From positions 1-23,587 of IMG/VR virus record IMGVR_UViG_3300020334_000013: a stretch of 23,587 bases of DNA; one strand, 5' to 3'. Of this stretch, positions 1 through 9,841 are shown in pieces (the stretch's first letter is position 1; the number at the start of each line of letters is the position of its first letter). Below the pieces are notes generated by a model that saw only the letters and a list, made by a program, of their open reading frames with translations, was not told where the DNA came from and made no database searches. The stretch comes from a virus. Both the position numbers and the translations under genes were made by a program.

Positions 1-3000
1 TTGGTTTTAAATGATAGAAACCTTGATGCTGCTGATAGAATTGAAGAGAACAAAGAATTCATTGCATATGAAGCATATGGATATATTACAGCAAAGTATC
101 CAAGTCTTCTAATCAAATCTGGTATCACTATTGAGAAATGTCGTCGTGATATTGGTTATCTGATTGATGCTACAGTACAAGATTTGAGACTGGGTGGTAA
201 CATCAACACCATTCAGGCAGCCGAGTCATACTATGTTGGTAACAACCTCTCTTATATTATTGGAGAACTATCTGAGACTCTAGAAGGTTACAACTACGCT
301 AGAGACTTGGCAATCGCAGCAATGAGAAACTATTCTTATCTGCGTCAAGGAGCAACAACAACTGCATCCTCTTCTATTGTCAACGTTGGCGATACCTCTG
401 GAATCGTTCAGGGTATGGTTGTTGCAGATTATGATCCTTCGCAGTTTACTGATGGTAAACTAAACTCTGGTGCAACACGTCCAGCATCTCCTGCAATCCC
501 CGATAATACTTTCGTCAAGCGTGTTATTGACGCAACTACCATTGAGTTGGGTCAGAAAGCAACATTTAGTGAGAAGAAAGTTGTATCTGATCGTTTCGGT
601 GATGCAAGAGATTTAATGCTTGCTAACAAAGCATTTATTGCTGCTGAAGCATATGACCGTATGGTCCTTGACTTCCCTGGTTTTGTTACTCCTACAGGCA
701 ATTCACAGGACTGCATTGATGATATTGTTGATGTTATTGAAGCAGTTGCAGAAAACACCGCTTTCGGTGGTAATGCTGAAACATTTGATGCGGCATACTT
801 ATATGAGACTGGAGCACATGTTTCGGGAGAAGAAGCAGAAACTGTCAAGGCATTTACATATGCACGTGACATGTGTATTCAGGTCATGCGTAATGAGGAT
901 GTATTTGTATTTGGCACGCATGGTTTAACTCAGACCAAAGATACATCTATCACTTATGTTGCACCTGAGCTAGTTGCTGATCGTAATGGTGATGCTCGTG
1001 ACCTTATCTTGGCAAACAAGAATCTCATTGCTAATGAAGCAGTTGAGAGAATGCTTCAGAAGTATCCTACATTTACTGTTGCTGGTGGTAACCAAAACTG
1101 TATTGATGACGTTGTAGATCTCCTAGAAGCAGTTGCTGATAACGTTGCATATGGTGGTAACGATAAGACTTGGGATGCAGCATACTCGTATGTAAAGGGT
1201 GCTCACGTTGCTGGCGAAGAGACTGAGACACTATATGTCTTTGAGCAAGCGAAAGAAATGGCTGCTCAAGTGATGAGAAACCAGAAGATTCTCTCTATGG
1301 GATCTCATGGTCTATCACAGACATTTGATAGCAGTATTACATATGATCTTCCTGATCCTGTCATTGATCGTAATGGTGACGCACGCAATCTGATCGTAGC
1401 AAATAAAACTCTTATTGCTAATGAAGCATATGCAAGAATGCTTGCACAAAATGCTGGATTTGTGCCACCTACAGGAAATGCACAAGATTGTATTGATGAC
1501 ATCCTAGATTTTGTTGAGGAAATTTCTTATAACGTTGCTTTCGGTGGCAATGACAGAACTTGGGATATGTCAAATCTCTATGTCACTGGCGCTCATGTTG
1601 CTGGCGAAGAGACTCAAACAGTCCAAGCATTTGATTATGCTAGAGACCTGATGGTTCAGGCAATGAGAAATGAGGTTATCCTTCCTGTAGGATCTCATGG
1701 TCTCACCCAGTCATTTGATAATACTATTACTGTCAATGCACCAACTCCAACTGACAATAAGTCAGCTGATGCTAAGAATCTAATTCTTGCAAACAAAACT
1801 TTCATTGCTGAAATTGCATATGGAAGAATGCAAACTCAGTATCCTTCCTTCACTGTACCTACTGGTAACTCGCAGGATTGCATTGATGATATCATTGACA
1901 TGATTGAGGTTGTTGCATACAACCTAGCATTTGGTGGTAATGATCGCACTTGGGACGCTGCAAATCTATATGCAACTGGTGCTCATGTTGCAGGTGAAGA
2001 AGCGCAGACAATCACTGCGTTTACTGAAGCAAAGGACATAATGATTGAGGTTATGAGAAATGAGGCAGTCACCGTTGGTGGTCACACTGCTCTAACTCAG
2101 TCATTTGATAATACTATTACTGCTGACACTCAGACACCTCTATGTCCCGCTCAGGAGTCAACAATCAACACCTTGGTTACTATTCTAACCAACACGATTA
2201 CATCTGCTCCTCTTCTATACAATGTAACTCGTACATTCTCTAACGGATCTTGTAACGATGTACGTTCTTCTATTGAGACATTAACTGCTATTGCAACTAA
2301 TGCAGTAACATCTCCTGGATCTCTTGCATCTGTTACTAGAACAGTTTCTGTAGGATCATGTGAGGACGTAAGATCTACAATCAATACTCTATTCAAGATT
2401 GTTGAGGATGCTGTTGCAACTCCTACAACCTTGTCTTCAGTCCTTAGAACTGTATCTAATGGTTCATGTCAGAATGTTGCTTCTGCAATTACCACGTTGT
2501 TCCAGATTGTAAACAATACAATCTTGAACCCTGGTTATCTTCAGAGCGTTGATAGAGTTGAGTCGCCACTTGGACTATCATTCGGTCCATCTGTTAATGC
2601 TAATGCATCAACAACTAATTCCTATCTGTATTTCACACTAACTTCTGGTGTATATACCAGTCAGTTCTCACCAACCACTGACGAGACTATTACTCAGCAT
2701 ACTTCTTATCCTGAGTGCGCTGATCAAGCAACTGCTATTCGTCAGTTCTTCACTAATATCTCCACTATTATTCAGACTGGACTTAACTCTGTTCCTAGGG
2801 TTGAACCATCTCAGTTGACTACAGAACTCGCTTCTAGAGCAACTGTATGGACTTTACGCACTGGTCAGGGATCTAACCCACATAACCTGGAAACTGGTAC
2901 ACCTGTAAGACTTGTACCACGTCCTCGTTACGATAGTGTAACCAACTCTTATGTTGATGTTGACAAGAGAAAGATCAGACTACCAAATGGTTTTGAAACA

Positions 3001-6000
3001 AATGAACTATACTATGTAATTGCTCCTGCAAGAAAGACAAAACCAGAACCATACGAAGGTACTTCTATCTTTAATGGTAGTGATCAAACTAAGATCATGC
3101 TCGCAAGCAGCAAAGAGAATGCTGCAGCAGGTATCTATATCCACTCTGCTGAAGTAGATGGTATTGATCCTGATATTGAGATTGATATCTATCAGTTTGT
3201 ATTAGATGATCGTTTTGATCTCCACCAGTACTCTTGTGTATTGGAAGTTAATACCAACAACAGAATTCGTACCGATGTACCTCACATCTTTGATGTTCCA
3301 TTCGCTGATATCTCTGGTCATAAAGTATTCTTCAGACCAAATGAAGGCGGTAGTGTTCCTCTCGTAGGTGCAAACTATGCAGGCGATCCTAACGTTGCAG
3401 ATTCTAATGGTAGACTAAGAGGAGACAAGTTCTTCTGGGCAAGATATCAAACTGAGAAGAACTTTACCATCCACACCACAAAAGCGGATGCTATTGCTGA
3501 TATCAATGCAATTACATTCCAGTCTGGAGTATATGACTTCTCGGTATTTGCAGACAAGCGTGAATCTCCTGTAAGATTTGATCCATCATATCAGAACCCA
3601 GGCACAACACCTACCATCTATGGTAAGTGGTATATGCAGGTTGAGGATCATTCCTCTAATCCTCAGGATCCACAATACTCAATGAATATCCTCACTAGAT
3701 TGCATGAGAATGCATATAGTGATCAGTCTGGTCAGGATAAAACAAATGATACGTGGTTTGAGAGAATCAAGGACGAGAGAGATAAGGAAGATCGTATCTA
3801 TCGTCTACGTTATGTCATCCCTGATTATCTACAGGCAGTTCGTGATCCTATTAATGGATTCTCTATCAAGATCCGTAAGGACGAAACGAGAAAACTACTA
3901 CCACAAAAACTTGTACTTAAGCCTGTAACTGGTTCTGTAACTAAGGCAAGATTCTTTAACCCTGTACAAGCAAGTGAAGTTATTGGTTTCACCAAGCAAG
4001 ACTTCATTACTAATAGTCTTAATGAGGAAGTTGCATACGATCCTTATAAGAGAGATGTAGTTGGTACTACTCAATACGCTAAGAAGATTGAGACCACAAA
4101 CTATGTCTCCATGACTATTCAGTCTGGTAGATACTTCACTGAGCAAAGTAGTGGTGATGAACTCCTAGAACTAACGGTATTTGATCTAGGTATTGAGAAC
4201 ACTGCACTATTCAATGAGACTTTTACTACGGTTAAGATTACTGCACCTCAGGGTGGATCATTCGTAGCAGACAAGACTCAATCTAATGCTTCAAATAGAA
4301 TTGAGTGGTTCGGTAACAGCTCTGGATATGGATATATTCATGCAGTTCTAAATGTTCCTGGAACAAGTGAGTGGCACCTAATCCTTAAAGGAACATTTGG
4401 TGACATTGACTACTCTGAGTTTGAAAACATTAGATTTGCTCAAGGTTCTACCTTTGCAGATCTAGAAACAGATCAAGACTTTGGTAAGTCACTCGTAATC
4501 AAGGATCTTATCCGTAAGGAGTATCCTGAGTATTACTATAAGGAGAAAGGTTCTGCAGTATACACCATTACTCCTGGTGATATCGTCACTGACGATGATA
4601 ATGTTCAGTTCTATGTCGCATCTGTAGAAGACACAGGTGAGATTGATGACACTTTCTACATCTTTGATGTTGAGGAGATTCAACGCCGTATCTATGGTCA
4701 GCAAGATGGTATCTACTATCTAACTGCAGTTCGTGGTAACATCTCACCATTCCCAACTGGTGCTGGTAACCAGGGTAACTTCCGTAACTTTAAGTTCTCC
4801 CAACCAATCAGCAAACTATATCCACTCAACTACAAGAACGATCCTCTCTGGTTCAAGCAACTAGATGTAACTGAAGTAGACGTACCTGCAACGTATTCTG
4901 CTGCAGATAACTATACTCACGGTCTTGTTAGAGTTAACGACTTCAAGGGTTCAATGACCCGTGAGATGGCATTAGACTTTATTAGTCAGGATGCACTCAG
5001 CTCTAAGACTTATACTCAAGTAAGTTCTACCGAAGATAATAGACTAAGAGCACAAAAAGGAAATGCTGCTTCTGGTTCTGAGGATCGTAAGATTCCAATC
5101 GTTGGTGACAGTAAAGTCATGGCGGATCAGAGACTCTACGTTGAATTACGTAGACCATCTATCGCTCGTGCTGGTAACCATACGTTTGAATATCTTGGTT
5201 TCGGTCCTGGTAACTACTCCACTGGTTTACCTGCTAGACAGGAGATTGTTCTCACCCCAACTCAAGACTTCTATGCACAGTCTAAGAAGCAAGATGGTGG
5301 TCTCGTATTCTACACTGGTCTAAACTCTAATGGTGACCTATACATTGGTAACCGTAAGATTGATGCTATCACTGGTGAAGAGGAGTTCCTTGAGTCTGCT
5401 GCTCTAGTTGATTCTGCTGATGACGCGGATGCAATTGATACTCTTGTCACTACGTTTGATACCCCAGTAACATTCAATGAGAATATCGTTGTTAATGGTG
5501 GTGATGCACAGGATCTAATCAGTACATTTAACTCTCCTGTTACTATCAATGTTCTTGGTAGAGTTAGAGAGTATGCACTCAGAATTCTGTCTAACGTATC
5601 ACCTAGCTCTGGTGATGATGCTACACTTGACACCACTCAACAGTTCCTTAATCAGGATACTCAGGGTAACATTGTTATTGCTAGAAACAGAGTTGCTGCT
5701 TCTATTTTCCAATTCAACCCACGTGGATCAAATGGTCAGGCACAAGGATATAAGATCCAGAACCATGTAGTTGGAAACCAAGGATCTAATGTTACACCTA
5801 ACCAGAGTGCTCTCTACTCTACAGGATTAGGAACATCTATTGATGCTACTCAGAATGTCCTCTATGGAAGCAATGCACCATTGTCTGGTGATATGCTTCT
5901 TAAGGGCAGTGAGGTAGGTTCAAGTGGTTCCCGTGGTTGGATCTATGCAAACTTCTTTGAAGATGTTCCTGCTGCTAATATCCTTCACTTTACGATGGAT

Positions 6001-9000
6001 GGTAGCACTGTTATCACTATCACATGGGGTAATAACCTATCAAACCAGCAGGTTGGTATTAGTAGCGGATCACAAATTAGAATCAGTAACTACAGCGATT
6101 CTGGATTCAATGGTTTATGGCAAGTCATTGGTAACGGATTTACTCCTACTGCTAATACATGTCAGATTGCTCTTGCTCAGAACAGAGCAAATGTTTCTAA
6201 TGATAACCCACGACTATGGAGCACTGAAGTTGCACTTGGAAACGGTGCAAGACTAGAGTTCTCTAATTCTAACTGGAAGGAATTTGGTGTTATCGGTTCT
6301 GAATCTATCAGAACTAATACTGATGACATCGGTCAATATAAGATGGGTATCAACACCATCGCACGTGCTCCACACTCAGCATATGAAAATGCATTTGTTA
6401 GTGTTGAAACTGATCCACGTGCAAACCTTGACGTTGTTGGTAATGCATTTATCAGCGGTAGAATTGTTGATGACTATCTAGATCATAATAATTTTGCTGC
6501 TAGAAATAAGCAAGACATTGACAATGCATTCTTGGTTGGTGGTAACAGCGGATCACCTGACAATGAGGCAGTCTTCCGTGTTGCGACTACAAATGGTGGT
6601 CGTGTTGGTATTAACGTTGACAACTCTCAACTTGATAGAGCACTAGTTGTTGACGGTACATCTAGATTTACTGATGATGCTCGCTTTGAGCATGACATTG
6701 AAGTTAATGGTGATGACGGTGTAACTGCTGAGATTAGAACATCTCAGACATCTGGTACGTTTAATCTAGTTACAGATTCTACTTTCACTGGTACACTCAA
6801 CGTTGGTAACAGTGTAAGTGATCTAAACGTTCTCAACACCAGTACAGATAAGCAAAGACTCTACATTGGGAATGCATCTACTGAAAGTTATGTCTGGTTC
6901 GGAAATACTCCAGATACCAGCAGTAACATTTCTAAGATTACTATTGGTGGTGCATATGATAATAACGAATCATTATCATTTACTCTAATTGGTAGTAAGT
7001 CATTCAAGACCGCTGGAGACTTCCAGTTAGGTACTAGAAGAGGTCTTACTGACATCGTTAAGTTATCATCAACCGCAGGAACGGTAGAATTTTTCGCTGG
7101 TAACTCTGCTACATCTAAACTTGACTTTGCTACTAATGCTTCTGACATCACAATCGGTGGTCAGGGTGGTGATACTAGAGTTAGAAATAACCTAATTGTT
7201 GATTCTACTGCTAGATTTAATTCTGATGTTACACTATGTGGTGGATATGCATCATACTCTTTCGTAGCAGACAGAGCACAAATTGGTTCTGGTAGAATTT
7301 CACACACCAGTGGTGTTCTAGGAAATAACTTATTCAATTCCAACGTTGATATTATTTCTGTTGCTAGAGTTGCTACAACTGATGTAAGATACAACGCTGT
7401 AGATACTTCTGGTAGTGGTGATTGGGGTGGTTCTGTATATCAGAATCAAATCACTACAATTGGTGGTACACCATTGATTGAACCACAAGTTCTACCTGTT
7501 CTGACTGGTAATCAGTATTACTTACCAATTAAGAACAAACCAGTTGATCTTTCTGGTGCTCAGTATTTTGAAGAGAATGATATTCTACTCATTGATACAG
7601 ATTCATCTGGTGGTACTAAGCATCCAGAATTTGTTAGAGTAGTTTCTCTACCAAGAATTAATGTCGCTCCATTCTTCCTAGTTGTTGAGAGACTACCATT
7701 TGGTACTTTCACTGCAATTAGAAGTGATCATAATGACACTGCAGCAATCTATAAGTGTAACGTTCAGTTTAATTCCACTTGGATTACAACTGATCTTGAT
7801 AATACTGGAAATGAAGAAAACATTTATCTTGCACAGTTTGGTGGCACTATCAATCTTGGAGATTATGTAATTATTTCCCGTGATGATGGAACTCCTTCGG
7901 GAGACGGTGTTGATGACCAGGGAGAACTATTCAAAGTTAAGACCTTAATTGATCAGGTTGCTAAGAAACTATCAGTTAAGACTGGTTGTGATACTGCTAA
8001 TGAAGAGACAGTATTTGAAGTTGATTCTGTAACAGGTAATGTTACCATTTCATCTGAAACTACAACTATCAGCGGACTTCTAACTCTTAATGGTAGCTGC
8101 ACAACACCATACACCAATTCTCCTGTAGGTGATAAGTTAAGAATCACTAATGGTGATGATCCTGCAGTTACCACCTTTGAAGTAGATACTTGCACAGGAG
8201 ACACAACTATTGGTAATGTACACGGTACAGTCTTTATGCTTGCCGAGCAGTTTGGAACTTCTCCTTCTGCATATACCAAGGACAGTGATGTTGTTCATGT
8301 ATACAGACATAATCCACAATCAATTAATCCAAACGGATTAGGTCCTGCAACAACTCTTGCTACAGCAATTGTTCCTGCAACTTCAAACATTGAGATTCAA
8401 TCTAACCTTGCTGCATTCAGCATAGGTGATTTGGTAGCATTGTATGTAACCGATCAGCAGATTGAAATTATTCAAATTACTGATACGCCACGTACAGATA
8501 CAACCACTGGCGCACTAATTCTACCAACATCAACTAATCAAACTTATCCTGCTGGTGGTAGAGGACGTGAAGGTACAACAGCACAATCGTTCCAAGCAGG
8601 TGTTAATGTTGTCAAACTAGACAAATATGATAGAACAACAGTTCTTCTAGATGATATTCCTGCAACACAAGCAGATCGTGCAACTGCACTTAAAGCACGT
8701 ACTCCAAATACTAGTGATATTAGACTTGAAATTAGACTTCGTGATGCTGATCTAATTGCACCTAAGTTGGATTATCCAACATATGTAAGAATCGGAACAG
8801 AATTCTTTGTTCCTGATAGTGTTGATGGATCTCTTGATGCATTATATGCAGTCAAGATGCCGAAGAGTGCTAGAATACCAAACAATGTCAACACCCCACT
8901 TGTAAATCTATACAATGGTGGCAAGACTAAGATATTTGATGATACTACCATTTATGGTGGTGCGTTCAGAATGTATGGTTCTGATGGTAAAACTTTAGTT

Positions 9001-9831
9001 CTTTCTATTGCAAACGATGATGGTCACTCAGGTGATGGATCAATTGAAGATCCTATTGAAAACACTAATGGACTAACCCTTAAGGGCGCTGGTAATATCT
9101 ACGGTGATATTAGAGTTTATTGGGATGATTGCCAGATGAATGGCATCTGCTCAACAGTTCCATCCTTCCGCGTAACAAACCGCGAAGGTAGTGTAACCAT
9201 GGGTGAGAAATTCTATCAAGGTGGTCTACTCCTAGAAACAGAGAATGCAGCAGAGACTGTGTTCCACGTTGATAACCTAGGTTCTGCTGGTGTTGGTGGA
9301 ACTGAAGGTCCTAAGGAATTTAAGATCTATCAGAACAATGCTATTGACTCTTTCGGTATTGAAAAATACTGGACTGGAAATGGTGGTAGAAGACATACTT
9401 ATGTTGAATTTGATGCTACTACTGGAATTGGTCAGCAGCAAGATAATCCTCTAGAAGTTAACAATAACTATCTTATCAATACTTCTAGTGGTAGTAATAT
9501 GGTCTTATATCTACCAGATAATGCACAAACTGGAGATATGATTAGATTCGTTGAACTCAGTGGCAACTTGACATACAACACAAGTCTAATTATTAGAGCG
9601 AAAAAAGTAGGTGCTGTTGCGACAGCAATCCAAGGTGATACTACTGGATCTAGAGTTGGCGCTGGTGCTGGTCAAACACTAGCAACTGCATGGGACTCTG
9701 GAGAACTTGTTATTCAATCTAGAAATGCTTCATTCGGTCTAGTATATGCTGGATCTGTTGACATTGAGGGATCTGCAAATGCTAGAACTATTCCACCTAC
9801 TCTCCGTGGTTGGTGGTTGATGGAACTCTGA
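1..9831 (+). CDS. Giant modular virion structural / fibre-like protein, 5' end outside window
   Basis: Very large virion protein (3276 residues visible), probably a tail fibre or baseplate-attached fibre. Residue 1 is a TTG read as internal Leu: the frame is open to the edge and a repeat module is already under way, so the true start is upstream. Order of parts: five ~130-residue modules (about residues 5-115, then starts at 197, 327, 456, 585), each with DxxGDARxLxxANKxxIAxEA, CIDDIxD, FGGN and GAHVxGEE signatures; four 36-residue repeats from 715 to about 858; a beta-rich middle. Near residue 1718 lies the stretch containing FEYLGFGPGNYSTGLP, which I recall from large cyanophage structural proteins. 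Low-complexity Asn/Gly/Thr-rich beta repeats follow (about 1800-3150), then a tip ending LRGWWLMEL. Only 10 bases separate it from the next fibre gene. Structural role is confident; exact position in the virion is inferred. Confidence 0.85.
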   Translation: MVLNDRNLDAADRIEENKEFIAYEAYGYITAKYPSLLIKSGITIEKCRRDIGYLIDATVQDLRLGGNINTIQAAESYYVGNNLSYIIGELSETLEGYNYARDLAIAAMRNYSYLRQGATTTASSSIVNVGDTSGIVQGMVVADYDPSQFTDGKLNSGATRPASPAIPDNTFVKRVIDATTIELGQKATFSEKKVVSDRFGDARDLMLANKAFIAAEAYDRMVLDFPGFVTPTGNSQDCIDDIVDVIEAVAENTAFGGNAETFDAAYLYETGAHVSGEEAETVKAFTYARDMCIQVMRNEDVFVFGTHGLTQTKDTSITYVAPELVADRNGDARDLILANKNLIANEAVERMLQKYPTFTVAGGNQNCIDDVVDLLEAVADNVAYGGNDKTWDAAYSYVKGAHVAGEETETLYVFEQAKEMAAQVMRNQKILSMGSHGLSQTFDSSITYDLPDPVIDRNGDARNLIVANKTLIANEAYARMLAQNAGFVPPTGNAQDCIDDILDFVEEISYNVAFGGNDRTWDMSNLYVTGAHVAGEETQTVQAFDYARDLMVQAMRNEVILPVGSHGLTQSFDNTITVNAPTPTDNKSADAKNLILANKTFIAEIAYGRMQTQYPSFTVPTGNSQDCIDDIIDMIEVVAYNLAFGGNDRTWDAANLYATGAHVAGEEAQTITAFTEAKDIMIEVMRNEAVTVGGHTALTQSFDNTITADTQTPLCPAQESTINTLVTILTNTITSAPLLYNVTRTFSNGSCNDVRSSIETLTAIATNAVTSPGSLASVTRTVSVGSCEDVRSTINTLFKIVEDAVATPTTLSSVLRTVSNGSCQNVASAITTLFQIVNNTILNPGYLQSVDRVESPLGLSFGPSVNANASTTNSYLYFTLTSGVYTSQFSPTTDETITQHTSYPECADQATAIRQFFTNISTIIQTGLNSVPRVEPSQLTTELASRATVWTLRTGQGSNPHNLETGTPVRLVPRPRYDSVTNSYVDVDKRKIRLPNGFETNELYYVIAPARKTKPEPYEGTSIFNGSDQTKIMLASSKENAAAGIYIHSAEVDGIDPDIEIDIYQFVLDDRFDLHQYSCVLEVNTNNRIRTDVPHIFDVPFADISGHKVFFRPNEGGSVPLVGANYAGDPNVADSNGRLRGDKFFWARYQTEKNFTIHTTKADAIADINAITFQSGVYDFSVFADKRESPVRFDPSYQNPGTTPTIYGKWYMQVEDHSSNPQDPQYSMNILTRLHENAYSDQSGQDKTNDTWFERIKDERDKEDRIYRLRYVIPDYLQAVRDPINGFSIKIRKDETRKLLPQKLVLKPVTGSVTKARFFNPVQASEVIGFTKQDFITNSLNEEVAYDPYKRDVVGTTQYAKKIETTNYVSMTIQSGRYFTEQSSGDELLELTVFDLGIENTALFNETFTTVKITAPQGGSFVADKTQSNASNRIEWFGNSSGYGYIHAVLNVPGTSEWHLILKGTFGDIDYSEFENIRFAQGSTFADLETDQDFGKSLVIKDLIRKEYPEYYYKEKGSAVYTITPGDIVTDDDNVQFYVASVEDTGEIDDTFYIFDVEEIQRRIYGQQDGIYYLTAVRGNISPFPTGAGNQGNFRNFKFSQPISKLYPLNYKNDPLWFKQLDVTEVDVPATYSAADNYTHGLVRVNDFKGSMTREMALDFISQDALSSKTYTQVSSTEDNRLRAQKGNAASGSEDRKIPIVGDSKVMADQRLYVELRRPSIARAGNHTFEYLGFGPGNYSTGLPARQEIVLTPTQDFYAQSKKQDGGLVFYTGLNSNGDLYIGNRKIDAITGEEEFLESAALVDSADDADAIDTLVTTFDTPVTFNENIVVNGGDAQDLISTFNSPVTINVLGRVREYALRILSNVSPSSGDDATLDTTQQFLNQDTQGNIVIARNRVAASIFQFNPRGSNGQAQGYKIQNHVVGNQGSNVTPNQSALYSTGLGTSIDATQNVLYGSNAPLSGDMLLKGSEVGSSGSRGWIYANFFEDVPAANILHFTMDGSTVITITWGNNLSNQQVGISSGSQIRISNYSDSGFNGLWQVIGNGFTPTANTCQIALAQNRANVSNDNPRLWSTEVALGNGARLEFSNSNWKEFGVIGSESIRTNTDDIGQYKMGINTIARAPHSAYENAFVSVETDPRANLDVVGNAFISGRIVDDYLDHNNFAARNKQDIDNAFLVGGNSGSPDNEAVFRVATTNGGRVGINVDNSQLDRALVVDGTSRFTDDARFEHDIEVNGDDGVTAEIRTSQTSGTFNLVTDSTFTGTLNVGNSVSDLNVLNTSTDKQRLYIGNASTESYVWFGNTPDTSSNISKITIGGAYDNNESLSFTLIGSKSFKTAGDFQLGTRRGLTDIVKLSSTAGTVEFFAGNSATSKLDFATNASDITIGGQGGDTRVRNNLIVDSTARFNSDVTLCGGYASYSFVADRAQIGSGRISHTSGVLGNNLFNSNVDIISVARVATTDVRYNAVDTSGSGDWGGSVYQNQITTIGGTPLIEPQVLPVLTGNQYYLPIKNKPVDLSGAQYFEENDILLIDTDSSGGTKHPEFVRVVSLPRINVAPFFLVVERLPFGTFTAIRSDHNDTAAIYKCNVQFNSTWITTDLDNTGNEENIYLAQFGGTINLGDYVIISRDDGTPSGDGVDDQGELFKVKTLIDQVAKKLSVKTGCDTANEETVFEVDSVTGNVTISSETTTISGLLTLNGSCTTPYTNSPVGDKLRITNGDDPAVTTFEVDTCTGDTTIGNVHGTVFMLAEQFGTSPSAYTKDSDVVHVYRHNPQSINPNGLGPATTLATAIVPATSNIEIQSNLAAFSIGDLVALYVTDQQIEIIQITDTPRTDTTTGALILPTSTNQTYPAGGRGREGTTAQSFQAGVNVVKLDKYDRTTVLLDDIPATQADRATALKARTPNTSDIRLEIRLRDADLIAPKLDYPTYVRIGTEFFVPDSVDGSLDALYAVKMPKSARIPNNVNTPLVNLYNGGKTKIFDDTTIYGGAFRMYGSDGKTLVLSIANDDGHSGDGSIEDPIENTNGLTLKGAGNIYGDIRVYWDDCQMNGICSTVPSFRVTNREGSVTMGEKFYQGGLLLETENAAETVFHVDNLGSAGVGGTEGPKEFKIYQNNAIDSFGIEKYWTGNGGRRHTYVEFDATTGIGQQQDNPLEVNNNYLINTSSGSNMVLYLPDNAQTGDMIRFVELSGNLTYNTSLIIRAKKVGAVATAIQGDTTGSRVGAGAGQTLATAWDSGELVIQSRNASFGLVYAGSVDIEGSANARTIPPTLRGWWLMEL
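589..2139 (+). repeat. Four tandem ~130-residue coding modules (a fifth, divergent copy at 1-350)
   Basis: Modules start at bases 589, 979, 1366 and 1753 (130, 129 and 129 codons apart), each opening with Asp and a GDAR/SADAK-type motif and closing near an MRN...GSHGLTQxFDxxIT signature. The copy at the left edge has the same skeleton (NKEFIAYEAY, CRRDIGYLID, YARDLAIAAMRN) and is followed by an ~80-residue insert. DNA of the copies has diverged at most third positions, so most of the array is old. Confidence 0.9.
2143..2574 (+). repeat. Four 108-bp (36-residue) coding repeats
   Basis: Cysteine codons begin at 2143, 2251, 2359 and 2467, exactly 108 bases apart. Each unit reads roughly Cys-x-x-x-x-[SA]-x-I-x-T-L-x-x-I-x-x-[ND] followed by a helix-breaking Pro/Ser segment and Arg. 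A degenerate fifth unit starts at the Cys codon at 2716 (CADQATAIRQFF). The predicted look is a short helical or coiled repeat between the large modules and the beta-rich body. Confidence 0.85.
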
Positions 9832-9841
9832 TCTAAGACAA

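Noticed and set aside
1-3. TTG at base 1 as the start codon of the giant gene
   Set aside because: A repeat module is already in progress and there is no upstream sequence to hold a ribosome site; it is most likely an internal leucine codon cut by the window edge.
552-8319. Numerous minus-strand and alternate-frame ORFs of 60-110 codons inside the giant gene
   Set aside because: All lie within a continuous 9.8-kb coding frame with strong protein-level repeats; their compositions are typical of antisense or shifted-frame reading.
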